From CALBRZ01 sp964511065 (GTDB lineage Bacteria > Planctomycetota > Planctomycetia > Pirellulales > S012-138), in NCBI GenBank assembly GCA_964511065.1, contig CAZEEG010000191.1:1-7769 (forward strand): a stretch of DNA of 7,769 nucleotides. Direction: 5' to 3'. Positions 1 through 5,947 of this stretch are shown piece by piece (positions within the stretch are counted from its first letter, which is position 1; each line of letters begins with the position of its first letter). Position numbers and translations under genes: made by a program. Below the pieces are notes generated by a model. The model was not told where the DNA came from, did no database searches, and worked only from the letters and a program-made list of their open reading frames with translations.

Positions 1-335
1 AGCACCGCGTGAAGGAAGTCAACTACACCGTGTGCAAGATGGTCCCCGAGCAGCGTGTGAAGGAATACACCTACACCGTGTGCAAGATGGTCCCCGAGCA
101 GCGCGTGAAGGAGTGCACCTACACCGTGTGCAAGATGGTGCCGGAAACCCGCGTGAAGCAGGTTCCGTACACCGTGTGCAAGCCGGTTCACTACACCAAG
201 ACGGTCCTGGTGAAGCGGTGCGTTCCCAAGAAGGTGGCCTACACCGTCACCCGCTGCGTGCCGCGAGTGGTGTGCAAGCAGGTTCCGGTGACGGTTTGCT
301 GCCCGGTTCCCTGCTGCAACTGCTGCTGCAACTAG
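1..335 (+). CDS. YTV-repeat cysteine-rich surface protein, C-terminal part (5' end outside window)
   Basis: The reading frame is already open at the window edge (codons in phase with position 3) and ends at TAG 333-335, so only the last ~110 residues are visible. The apparent GTG at position 9 is an internal Val. The protein is a tandem array of 16-residue units, each starting Tyr-Thr-Val-Cys-Lys and followed by a Met-Val-Pro-Glu segment and Arg-Val-Lys. It decays into looser repeats and ends in a tail with seven Cys in the last twelve residues; fifteen Cys are visible in all. This pattern matches the YTV repeat of planctomycete proteins, which as I recall have been linked to the proteinaceous cell wall of Rhodopirellula. 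A role in a disulfide-crosslinked envelope layer is inferred from the cysteine content. No enzymatic motif is visible. The signal peptide, if there is one, lies upstream of the window. The gene ends in its own terminator, so it is probably transcribed separately from panB. Confidence 0.85.
   Translation, partial: HRVKEVNYTVCKMVPEQRVKEYTYTVCKMVPEQRVKECTYTVCKMVPETRVKQVPYTVCKPVHYTKTVLVKRCVPKKVAYTVTRCVPRVVCKQVPVTVCCPVPCCNCCCN
24..215 (+). repeat. 48-bp in-frame tandem repeat coding for YTV units
   Basis: Four units begin TACACCGTGTGCAAG at 24, 72, 120 and 168, exactly 48 bp (16 codons) apart. Units 1 and 2 differ at only three positions in 48. Unit 3 diverges in its second half, and unit 4 keeps only the first 15 bases clearly. 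Positions 1-23 match the end of a further unit, so the array continues upstream. The near identity at third codon positions suggests recent duplication or gene conversion and not just selection on the protein. Confidence 0.9.
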
Positions 336-348
336 CTGAGTAAGACGC

Positions 349-374
349 GTCTCTCTAGCCTTAAAGGGAGAGAC
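349..374 (+). other. 7-bp hairpin just after the YTV gene
   Basis: GTCTCTC (349-355) pairs perfectly with GAGAGAC (368-374) across a 12-nt loop, 13 nt after the stop codon. No T-run follows it. It sits immediately before the strong terminator at 391-432 and could protect the mRNA 3' end or assist termination. That role is inferred. Confidence 0.4.
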
Positions 375-390
375 CCTGGTCTTTGCAACG

Positions 391-432
391 ACGGCGGCCG
401 GTTCTGATGGACCGGCCGCCGTTTTCTTTTTT
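391..432 (+). terminator. Strong intrinsic terminator of the YTV-protein gene
   Basis: ACGGCGGCCGGT (391-402) is perfectly complementary to ACCGGCCGCCGT (411-422), with an 8-nt loop. The last base of the stem begins a T-rich tail, TTTTCTTTTTT (422-432). This 12-bp GC-rich stem with a U-tract is the clearest Rho-independent terminator in the window. It separates the YTV gene from panB. Confidence 0.9.
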
Positions 433-817
433 GCCGCCACATCTCGACATTGCGGGCGTTGAGTGGCTCCGGTGCCCGACCAGCGAGGCAACCATCGCTC
501 GCATTCCGATGCGATGGATCCGTGAGCTTCAGCCGTCGCGCTCGTCACCACCTATCGAGCGGTATGGATGGGTGGCGTCTCTGCATGCCCCCGGAACGGC
601 GGCAAATCGCATGCTTGGGGCGCGCCCCATTGCCCCCGTGCGGCTTGGCCGTAAAAATGCCGTGGCACCGGGCCACCCACGGGGCGTTCGTTGAAAGACG
701 ACGTGCCTGCCCTCGCGTCCCCCCTGCGGGAGCTGCCAATCCGGCGTGGCTTTTGGTGCTGCTATCCCACGGCGCCCGCGGATTCCGCCGGCGTCTCCCA
801 CTTCCCCATGTTGTGGT
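433..817. other. Intergenic region upstream of panB, no convincing gene
   Basis: Open frames cross this 385-nt stretch on both strands, but none shows a recognisable domain or a good ribosome binding site, and they overlap each other. It must contain the panB promoter unless panB is read from further away. The best match I found is weak: TTGCCC at 630-635, a 16-nt spacer and TAAAAA at 652-657. A perfect 14-bp palindrome lies at 616-629. A 6-bp inverted repeat, CCGTGG (660-665) and CCACGG (677-682), lies just downstream. Confidence 0.5.
616..629. other. 14-bp perfect palindrome upstream of panB
   Basis: TGGGGCGCGCCCCA reads the same on both strands. It lies about 190 nt before the panB start and partly overlaps the weak promoter candidate at 630-657. 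It could be a dimer-binding operator, or a chance product of GC-rich DNA. No regulator is visible nearby. Confidence 0.3.
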
Positions 818-1609
818 ATGCCTGCAAAACGTCTTACCGTCCCTGGCTTTACTGCCCTTAAGTCATCGGGCAAGATCTGCATGGTCACGGCCTACGATTA
901 TCCACAAGGCCGCTTGGCCGACGCCGCCGGGGTGGATTCCGTGCTGGTGGGCGATAGCCTCGGCATGGTGGTGGCCGGCCACGACACCACGCTGCCGGTG
1001 ACCCTCGATCAAATCATTTACCACGCGGAAATGGTGGGCCGCGCGGTCGAAAAGGCCCTCGTGGTGGTCGATATGCCGTTCCCCACCCATCTGCTGGGTC
1101 GCGATCGAGCGGTGGAGAATGCCGCCCGTATCCTCAAGGAATCCCGCTGCCAGGCCGTGAAACTGGAAGGCGGCGTAGACCAGGCCGATACGATTGCCGC
1201 CTTGGTGCAGGCTGGAATCCCTGTGATGGCTCACGTCGGCCTGCGGCCGCAAAGTGTCCACCAACTGGGCGGTTACCGTATCCAGCGCGACCAGGACATC
1301 CTGATGGCCGATGCCGAAGCGGCGGCCGCCGCCGGCGCCTTTGGCATCGTTCTGGAATGCATTCCCGCCGAGTCGGCCCAGGCCATCACCGACCGCCTGG
1401 CGATTCCCACGATCGGCATTGGTGCCGGTGCCGGATGCGACGGCCAGGTGCTGGTGCTGCACGATCTGCTGGGAATGACCGACGGCTTCAGCCCTCGTTT
1501 CGCCCGCCGATATGCCAACATGTTCGAGCAATCGGTCGAGGCTGTGCGACAATTTTGCGCCGATGTCCGCGAGGGCCGCTTCCCCGGCGAAGCGGAGACG
1601 CTGGCCTAG
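818..1609 (+). CDS. panB: 3-methyl-2-oxobutanoate hydroxymethyltransferase (ketopantoate hydroxymethyltransferase)
   Basis: PanB transfers a hydroxymethyl group from 5,10-methylenetetrahydrofolate to 2-oxoisovalerate to make ketopantoate, the first committed step of pantothenate and coenzyme A synthesis. It is a cytosolic, metal-dependent TIM-barrel enzyme. The 263-residue product aligns by eye along its whole length with E. coli PanB. Conserved blocks are VTAYDYPQG (23-31), LVGDSLGMVV (43-52), HDTTLPVT (55-62), VVDMPF (83-88), VKLEGG (114-119), HVGLRPQSV (139-147), LECIPAE (179-185), IGIGAG (199-204) and DGQVLVLHD (208-216). From the E. coli enzyme the expected metal ligands are Asp46, Asp85 and Glu117, with Glu180 as the catalytic acid/base. 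ATG 818 gives the usual family length. An upstream in-frame GTG at 746 would add 24 unconserved residues. No clear Shine-Dalgarno precedes 818. No other pan gene is in the window. Confidence 0.97.
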   Translation: MPAKRLTVPGFTALKSSGKICMVTAYDYPQGRLADAAGVDSVLVGDSLGMVVAGHDTTLPVTLDQIIYHAEMVGRAVEKALVVVDMPFPTHLLGRDRAVENAARILKESRCQAVKLEGGVDQADTIAALVQAGIPVMAHVGLRPQSVHQLGGYRIQRDQDILMADAEAAAAAGAFGIVLECIPAESAQAITDRLAIPTIGIGAGAGCDGQVLVLHDLLGMTDGFSPRFARRYANMFEQSVEAVRQFCADVREGRFPGEAETLA

Positions 1610-1898
1610 CCCCATCAAATATCGCGCCTCGTTTCACCGTGCCCCCCGACGGGTCGGAGTGTGATCGAACATGTGCGTTGCGCCCTTGTCGCGCAGCCGC
1701 ATGGCTCACCCGCATAGATCAACCCGGGCGGGTCCGGGCGTCCCTCGCCAAAGCGGCTCAACTCTGCCATGCTACGGCCTGAAACCTGCCCGACATGCCG
1801 TTGCTTGCGAGGCGGCTCGTTCGCAATGCGCTTCCCGCAAGGCATCCTCCCGAGCCATCGGGCCTGCCTCGTTCGACTTCAATCCAGGAGATACCACT
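1610..1898. other. Intergenic gap between panB and the DUF255 gene
   Basis: This 289-nt gap has no persuasive ORF. The frame of the downstream gene stays open upstream to 1671, but that extension is unlike the DUF255 family. I see no terminator after panB and no strong promoter, so read-through from panB cannot be excluded. The only clear signal is the ribosome binding site at 1886-1890. Confidence 0.5.
1886..1890 (+). promoter_or_regulatory. Shine-Dalgarno that fixes a GTG start
   Basis: AGGAG at 1886-1890 lies 8 nt before GTG 1899. It supports that GTG over any start in the 76-codon upstream extension of the same frame. The protein alignment agrees, because DUF255 proteins typically begin only a few residues before the conserved Ser-Pro-Tyr-Leu motif. 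Confidence 0.8.
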
Positions 1899-4022
1899 GT
1901 GAGCAACCGACTTGCCCAGGAATCGAGCCCGTATCTCCTGCAGCACAAGGACAACCCGGTCGACTGGTATCCCTGGGGCGAGGAGGCGCTGGCCAAGGCG
2001 AAGGCGGAGGACAAGCCGATTTTTCTGTCGATCGGCTATGCCGCCTGCCACTGGTGCCACGTGATGGAGCATGAGAGCTTCGAGGACCAGGAAATTGCCG
2101 ACGTGCTCAACCGGCACTTCGTGCCGATCAAGGTGGACCGTGAGGAGCGGCCAGACCTCGATCAAATCTACATGAGCGCCTTGCAGGTGTACCTGCGCAT
2201 GATCGGTTCAGCGCAGGGGGGCGGCTGGCCGCTTTCCATGTTCCTCACGCCAGAATTGCAACCGTTCTTGGGCGGGACGTACTGGCCGCCTCGGGCCATG
2301 TATCAGCGGCCCGGTTTTCTTGATGTGCTCAACACGATCGTTCGGTTCTGGCGGGAGAATCGCGAGGAAATTGCCCAGCAGGCCGCGCGGATCACCGAGT
2401 ATCTGCAAGGGAACGATCCCTCCCAGCCAACGGCCGAGCGGCCCGGCGAGTCGGTCCTGCGCCAAGCGGCGATCACCATGGGGCAAAATTTCGATCCGCG
2501 CGAAGGCGGATTTGGCGGCCCGCCCAAGTTTCCGCACCCGATCGACATGCAGTTGTTGATGCGGCTTCAGCGCCGATTTGCCGACCTGGAACTGCTGCCC
2601 ATGGTCACGCTCACGCTCGACAAGATGGCGGCCGGCGGCATTTACGACCAACTGGGCGGAGGCTTCCATCGCTACGCGGTCGATAACCGCTGGCTGGTGC
2701 CACACTTCGAGAAGATGCTGTACGACAACGCCATGCTTGCCCGCTGTTATCTCGAAGCCTGGCAGGCTCTCAAGACCCCCGCCTACGCCCAGGTCGTGCG
2801 CGAAACACTCGATTACGTGCTCCGCGAGATGACCGGCCCCGATGGCGGCTTCTACAGCACCCAAGATGCCGACAGCGAGGGTGTGGAAGGCAAGTTTTAC
2901 GTATGGACGCCCGACGAAGTGCGCCAGGTGCTGGGCAATGAACGCGGCGAGTTGTTCTGCCTGATCTACGACATCACCGCCGAGGGCAATTTCGAAGGCA
3001 AGAACATCCCCAACCTGCCACGGTCGATCGAGCAATGGGGGCAGATCAAGCAACTCGACGCCCATGCCCTGCGCACCCAGTTGACCGAGGACCGCTCCAA
3101 ACTGCTGACCGCCCGCAATCGCCGCGTCCCGCCCGGATTGGACGACAAGATCATTGTCTGCTGGAACGGCCTGATGATCGACGCCATGGCAGAAGCGGCC
3201 GGCGCTCTGGAAGAGCCGCGCTACCTCGAAGCGGCTACCCGGGCCGCCGACTTCATCCTCGACCGGTTGCGGCGCGAGGACGGGCGGTTACTCCATGTCT
3301 GGCGGCAAGGCCGGGCGCGGTTCGATGCCTTCCTCGATGATTATGCTTGCCTCATCAATGGGCTGGTCACGCTTTACGAAGCCAGTTTTGAAGAACGCTA
3401 CATCAGCGCCGCCCTGGGCCTGGCCGATGATGTGCTTCAGCACTTCTTCGATCCCCAGGCGCAAAACTTCTTTTACACGGCCGACGACCATGAAAAACTG
3501 ATCGCCAGGCAGAAGGACTACCACGACAACCCAGTTCCCAGCGGCAATGGGATGATCTCCACGGCGTTTGTGCGGCTCGGCAAACTCACCGGCCGCAGCG
3601 AACTGCTTCAGCGAGCCGAAGGCGTGATCGGCAGTTTCAGCGATTTGCTGGATCGCGCCCCATCGGCCACGGCCCAAATGCTGGTAGCCTTGGACCTGTA
3701 CCTGGGGCCCACCCACGAAATCGTGCTGCTGGCACCGCCCGTAGAGGCAACGGGCGAAATCCTCTCCAACCTGCGGCAGCGGCATATCCCCCGCAAGGTC
3801 TTGGCCTGCCGAACCCCCGACGGGGGCCCCATGCCACTGCTGCCTGGGGCCGACCGGCAGGATTCGCAGTGTGCGGCACTCGATCCGCTGTTTGCCGGCA
3901 AAGAGGCAGTCAACGGCGAGCCCACCGCCTATATCTGCCGGGATTTCGCCTGCCAGGAACCCCAGGCAGGCACCACGGCCATCCTGGCGGCATGGGATCA
4001 ACTGGAACGCGGCGAGGCGTAG
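1899..4022 (+). CDS. Thioredoxin-domain DUF255 protein (YyaL/SPATA20 family)
   Basis: This 707-residue protein has the two-part architecture of the family that includes Bacillus YyaL and human SPATA20. An N-terminal thioredoxin-like domain (about residues 4-165) begins NRLAQESSPYLLQH. It carries the redox-type motif Cys50-His-Trp-Cys53 and the block GGWPLSMFLTP (108-118). The rest is an alpha/alpha-barrel (six-hairpin glycosidase-like) domain with FHRYAV starting at 256, HFEKMLYDN (269-277), a GKFYVW motif and VPSGNGM. The C-terminus ends in CRDFAC (680-685), a Cys pair typical of full-length members. No signal peptide or membrane helix is visible, so it is probably cytoplasmic. The family is widespread, but its biochemical activity is not established. 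Disulfide or metal chemistry at the CHWC site and sugar binding in the barrel are only inferences from fold. The gene looks intact and is followed directly by a hairpin, suggesting it ends its own transcript. Confidence 0.95.
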   Translation: MSNRLAQESSPYLLQHKDNPVDWYPWGEEALAKAKAEDKPIFLSIGYAACHWCHVMEHESFEDQEIADVLNRHFVPIKVDREERPDLDQIYMSALQVYLRMIGSAQGGGWPLSMFLTPELQPFLGGTYWPPRAMYQRPGFLDVLNTIVRFWRENREEIAQQAARITEYLQGNDPSQPTAERPGESVLRQAAITMGQNFDPREGGFGGPPKFPHPIDMQLLMRLQRRFADLELLPMVTLTLDKMAAGGIYDQLGGGFHRYAVDNRWLVPHFEKMLYDNAMLARCYLEAWQALKTPAYAQVVRETLDYVLREMTGPDGGFYSTQDADSEGVEGKFYVWTPDEVRQVLGNERGELFCLIYDITAEGNFEGKNIPNLPRSIEQWGQIKQLDAHALRTQLTEDRSKLLTARNRRVPPGLDDKIIVCWNGLMIDAMAEAAGALEEPRYLEAATRAADFILDRLRREDGRLLHVWRQGRARFDAFLDDYACLINGLVTLYEASFEERYISAALGLADDVLQHFFDPQAQNFFYTADDHEKLIARQKDYHDNPVPSGNGMISTAFVRLGKLTGRSELLQRAEGVIGSFSDLLDRAPSATAQMLVALDLYLGPTHEIVLLAPPVEATGEILSNLRQRHIPRKVLACRTPDGGPMPLLPGADRQDSQCAALDPLFAGKEAVNGEPTAYICRDFACQEPQAGTTAILAAWDQLERGEA

Positions 4023-4023
4023 C

Positions 4024-4055
4024 GGCCGCAGCCCCCTCCCCAGGGTGCGGCCTTT
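4024..4055 (+). terminator. Probable hairpin terminator after the DUF255 gene
   Basis: GGCCGCA (4024-4030) and TGCGGCC (4046-4052) form a perfect 7-bp stem with a 15-nt loop, starting 2 nt after the stop codon. Only TTT (4053-4055) follows, so the U-tract is weak and termination may be partial. Confidence 0.45.
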
Positions 4056-4081
4056 GCAAAGCCTACGCCAAACGATACATT
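4054..4081 (+). promoter_or_regulatory. Weak promoter candidate for the TPR/alpha-CTD gene
   Basis: TTGCAA (4054-4059), a 16-nt spacer and TACATT (4076-4081) match the sigma-70 boxes at 4 of 6 positions each. It starts at the edge of the preceding hairpin, and the DNA around 4068-4095 is among the more AT-rich stretches near this gene. A second weak candidate lies closer to the start (TTGGTC 4153-4158, CATAGT 4174-4179, spacer 15). Neither is decisive. Confidence 0.25.
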
Positions 4082-4185
4082 TAGAACTTGGTCTAATGGC
4101 GGGAATCGCGGCCGCGGTGCGCGGCTCGGCGCCCGAGGTCCGTTCGAGCGCATTGGTCGCTCGCTAGTGGCGGCATAGTAAATTC

Positions 4186-4190
4186 GGGAG
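4186..4190 (+). promoter_or_regulatory. Ribosome binding site of the TPR/alpha-CTD gene
   Basis: GGGAG at 4186-4190 is 9 nt before ATG 4200. Two other start-like triplets lie nearby (GTG 4190, ATG 4193) but are in a different frame, so this site supports 4200. Confidence 0.65.
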
Positions 4191-4199
4191 TGATGGTAG

Positions 4200-5525
4200 A
4201 TGGCATCCAGCGTTTCGGTCGATGTCAAGGAACTGGTGTTGGCCAACAATACGTTTGGGCCCAACGAGGTTCAGGCCATAATCCGGGGGATCGCCGAAGA
4301 TGGCGGCAACCACCGGGCGCTGCGCGAGGCCGTGCAATCGCTGGAGCAACGGGGGGATCTCACCCCGGCCATGAAGGTTCGCCTGGGCGTCTGCAATTAT
4401 CTGCTGGGCCGCTACGCCAAGGCGGTGGAATACCTCTCCAAGGCCGATGGCGGCGCGCTGGCACTGTTCTACCTGGCCAAGACCTATCACGCCCAAGGCG
4501 AGTACGACAAGGCCGTGAGCCAATACCATTCGGCCGCCCAAGCCGGCTACGCCGCCGCCGATTGCGCGCTGGGCAAGGCCGAATCGCTCCGCTGCGCCTC
4601 CAAGCCGCAAGAAGCGCTGGCCATCCTGGACGACCTTTCCGGCCCCGTTGAGCAAACGGCCGAGTACCTGTACCAGCGCGCGGCAACCATCGCCGCAATT
4701 GGTGGCAATCCCGAAGAAGTCGTGGCCCTCTACGAACGCGCCGTGCAGGCCGATGGCAATCACCAGGGGGCCCTCTTTGGTCTGGCCCTGGAGAACGACC
4801 GCCGCGGCAACGACGAAGAAGCGATGTCGTTGTACGAGCGGGCGGCCCGCCAGGTTCCGGCTCACGTGGGCACGCTGCTGAACCTGGGCGTCATGTACGA
4901 GGACCACAACCGGTTCGAACAGGCAGTCCGCTGCTATCAACGGATTCTGGACGACTATCCCGACCACCGCCAGGCCCGGCTCTACCTGAAGGACGCTCGG
5001 GCTTCCACGGAGCAGGATTACGACGAGGACGCCGTCCGCCGCCAGGACCGGTTGATGCAGGTCCTGAATATTCCGGTCACGGATTTCGAGCTTTCGGTCC
5101 GCAGCCGCAATTGCCTCCAGCGGATGGGCATCCAAACGCTGGGCGATCTCACCAAGATCACCGAACAGCAGTTGCTCTCCAGCAAGAACTTTGGCGAGAC
5201 TTCGCTGATCGAAATCCGCGAAATGATGCAGTCCAAGGGCCTGGACGTTGGACAGTTCGCCACCGAGCGGGCTCAACCCGACTACGGCCTCGACACCGAA
5301 AGCCTCAGCCAGGAAGAACAGGCCCTGATCAACAAGCCGGTTTCGGAACTGAACCTCTCGGTTCGTGCCCGCAAGTGCATGATCCGACTGGGTATCCAGA
5401 CGATCGGCGAGTTGATCCGCCGTACGGGAGACGAGTTGCTCGAGTGCAAGAACTTTGGCGTGACCAGCTTGAACGAGGTCCGCGAAAAGCTGGCCGCCCA
5501 CGGTCTGAAGCTGCGCGGCGAATAA
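4200..5525 (+). CDS. TPR protein with two tandem RNA polymerase alpha C-terminal-like domains
   Basis: A 441-residue soluble protein. Residues about 60-265 form tetratricopeptide repeats; clear units include 89-116, 155-186, 190-220 and 224-254, which normally make a protein-binding superhelix. Two alpha-CTD (RpoA_C) domains follow, at about 290-350 and 378-438, roughly half identical to each other and exactly 88 residues apart. Compared with E. coli alpha-CTD, copy 1 keeps the equivalents of Arg265 (Arg301), Asn268 (Asn304), Cys269 (Cys305), Gly296 (Gly332), Ser299 (Ser335) and Glu302 (Glu338). Copy 2 keeps Arg389, Cys393, Gly420, Ser423 and Glu426 but has Lys392 in place of the Asn. Lys298 is Thr in both (334, 422). 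There is no alpha N-terminal assembly domain, so this is not the polymerase subunit. The likely setting is the nucleoid, and a role bridging DNA or the transcription machinery to a partner protein is inferred. The linker (351-376) is acidic and probably flexible. I believe related proteins are annotated in planctomycete genomes, without known function. Confidence 0.9.
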   Translation: MASSVSVDVKELVLANNTFGPNEVQAIIRGIAEDGGNHRALREAVQSLEQRGDLTPAMKVRLGVCNYLLGRYAKAVEYLSKADGGALALFYLAKTYHAQGEYDKAVSQYHSAAQAGYAAADCALGKAESLRCASKPQEALAILDDLSGPVEQTAEYLYQRAATIAAIGGNPEEVVALYERAVQADGNHQGALFGLALENDRRGNDEEAMSLYERAARQVPAHVGTLLNLGVMYEDHNRFEQAVRCYQRILDDYPDHRQARLYLKDARASTEQDYDEDAVRRQDRLMQVLNIPVTDFELSVRSRNCLQRMGIQTLGDLTKITEQQLLSSKNFGETSLIEIREMMQSKGLDVGQFATERAQPDYGLDTESLSQEEQALINKPVSELNLSVRARKCMIRLGIQTIGELIRRTGDELLECKNFGVTSLNEVREKLAAHGLKLRGE

Positions 5526-5539
5526 GCCACCCATCGCAG

Positions 5540-5570
5540 CGGGGTGATTGTCTGACCCACCCGATTTTTT
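5540..5570 (+). terminator. Probable intrinsic terminator of the TPR/alpha-CTD gene
   Basis: Beginning 14 nt after the stop, GGGTG (5542-5546) pairs with CACCC (5558-5562). An outer C5540-G5563 pair is possible if one G is bulged, and the loop is 11 nt. ATTTTTT (5564-5570) follows directly. The stem is short but the T-run and position fit. The T-run abuts a run of seven G (5571-5577). Confidence 0.6.
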
Positions 5571-5683
5571 GGGGGGGCACCGATCGTTGGCCCGTTTCTT
5601 CGTGCGCGCAGTTGCTCCGAACTTTGAGGTTCGGAAAGGGGGCGGCGCATGTTTCCCCGTGCGGTCGAATTCACCACCTGACG

Positions 5684-5720
5684 CATCAGCGAGGGAGGCA
5701 GATTGTTTCCCTCGCTGATG
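5684..5720. repeat. 13-bp perfect inverted repeat (hairpin without U-tract)
   Basis: CATCAGCGAGGGA (5684-5696) is exactly complementary to TCCCTCGCTGATG (5708-5720), with an 11-nt loop. A G-T wobble and a C-G pair can extend it to 15 bp. Neither strand has a T-run after the stem, so it is not a classical intrinsic terminator. Its position between convergent genes would fit a bidirectional transcription barrier or an mRNA 3'-end stabiliser, but neither can be shown here. Confidence 0.7.
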
Positions 5721-5947
5721 TGCCGGGGCAGTATGGTTGCGCCTTACGAGGGGGGCTTATTGAGCGTTGATCCGCCAATGCCCGGTTGTCGAACGATCGG
5801 CGGCGAGAATGGTCCCTTCGTCAGCAGAATCCGCGGCATTGTGGCGAATCGGCGCGAAATCAACAGGACATTTGCCGCGCAGGCGTCAAATAAGAGCCGC
5901 AGTTCAGGCGGAAACCGCTCGCCTTGCGGGGGGCTGCGTCGCCGCCG

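Larger units (their letters stand above)
5526..5947. other. Convergent intergenic region with several hairpins, no convincing gene
   Basis: This 422-nt stretch lies between the 3' ends of the TPR/alpha-CTD gene (+) and dcd (-). It holds the terminator at 5540-5570, a 7-bp hairpin TCCGAAC/GTTCGGA (5616-5622 with 5629-5635), and the 13-bp hairpin at 5684-5720. No ORF in it shows a recognisable domain. I found no strong terminator for dcd on the minus strand, only a 4-bp stem followed by TTATTT near 5885-5910. Confidence 0.5.

Noticed and set aside
24..215. CRISPR-like array at the left edge
   Set aside because: The repeats are contiguous with no unique spacers, keep a 48-bp (16-codon) period and encode an in-frame YTV protein.
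746..817. N-terminal extension of PanB from GTG 746
   Set aside because: It would add 24 Pro/Ala-rich residues absent from the family. ATG 818 gives the normal 263-residue enzyme.
450..1001. 183-codon plus-strand frame upstream of and overlapping panB
   Set aside because: It overlaps the conserved start of panB in another frame, is Arg/Pro/Ala-rich and has no domain.
863..1618. 251-codon minus-strand frame opposite panB
   Set aside because: It mirrors the panB reading frame, is rich in His and Gly from reverse-complement codons, and has no recognisable motif.
1671..1898. 76-residue upstream extension of the DUF255 protein
   Set aside because: The extension is not family-like, and a good AGGAG sits 8 nt before GTG 1899.
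2208..4001. Long minus-strand frames opposite the DUF255 gene (2208-3065 and 3288-4001)
   Set aside because: The plus strand encodes a continuous conserved protein. The antisense frames have no domains or ribosome binding sites.
4164..5534. 456-codon open frame on the minus strand covering the whole TPR/alpha-CTD gene
   Set aside because: The plus-strand frame has clear TPR and alpha-CTD homology. The antisense frame is a by-product of GC-rich codon use and its product (long Val/Leu/Gly/Gln-rich runs) shows no domain.
5580..5800. Distant 9-bp inverted repeat CCGATCGTT (5580-5588) / AACGATCGG (5792-5800)
   Set aside because: The arms are more than 200 nt apart and contain the self-complementary CGATCG, so a chance match is likely. 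No target-site duplication or transposase accompanies them.
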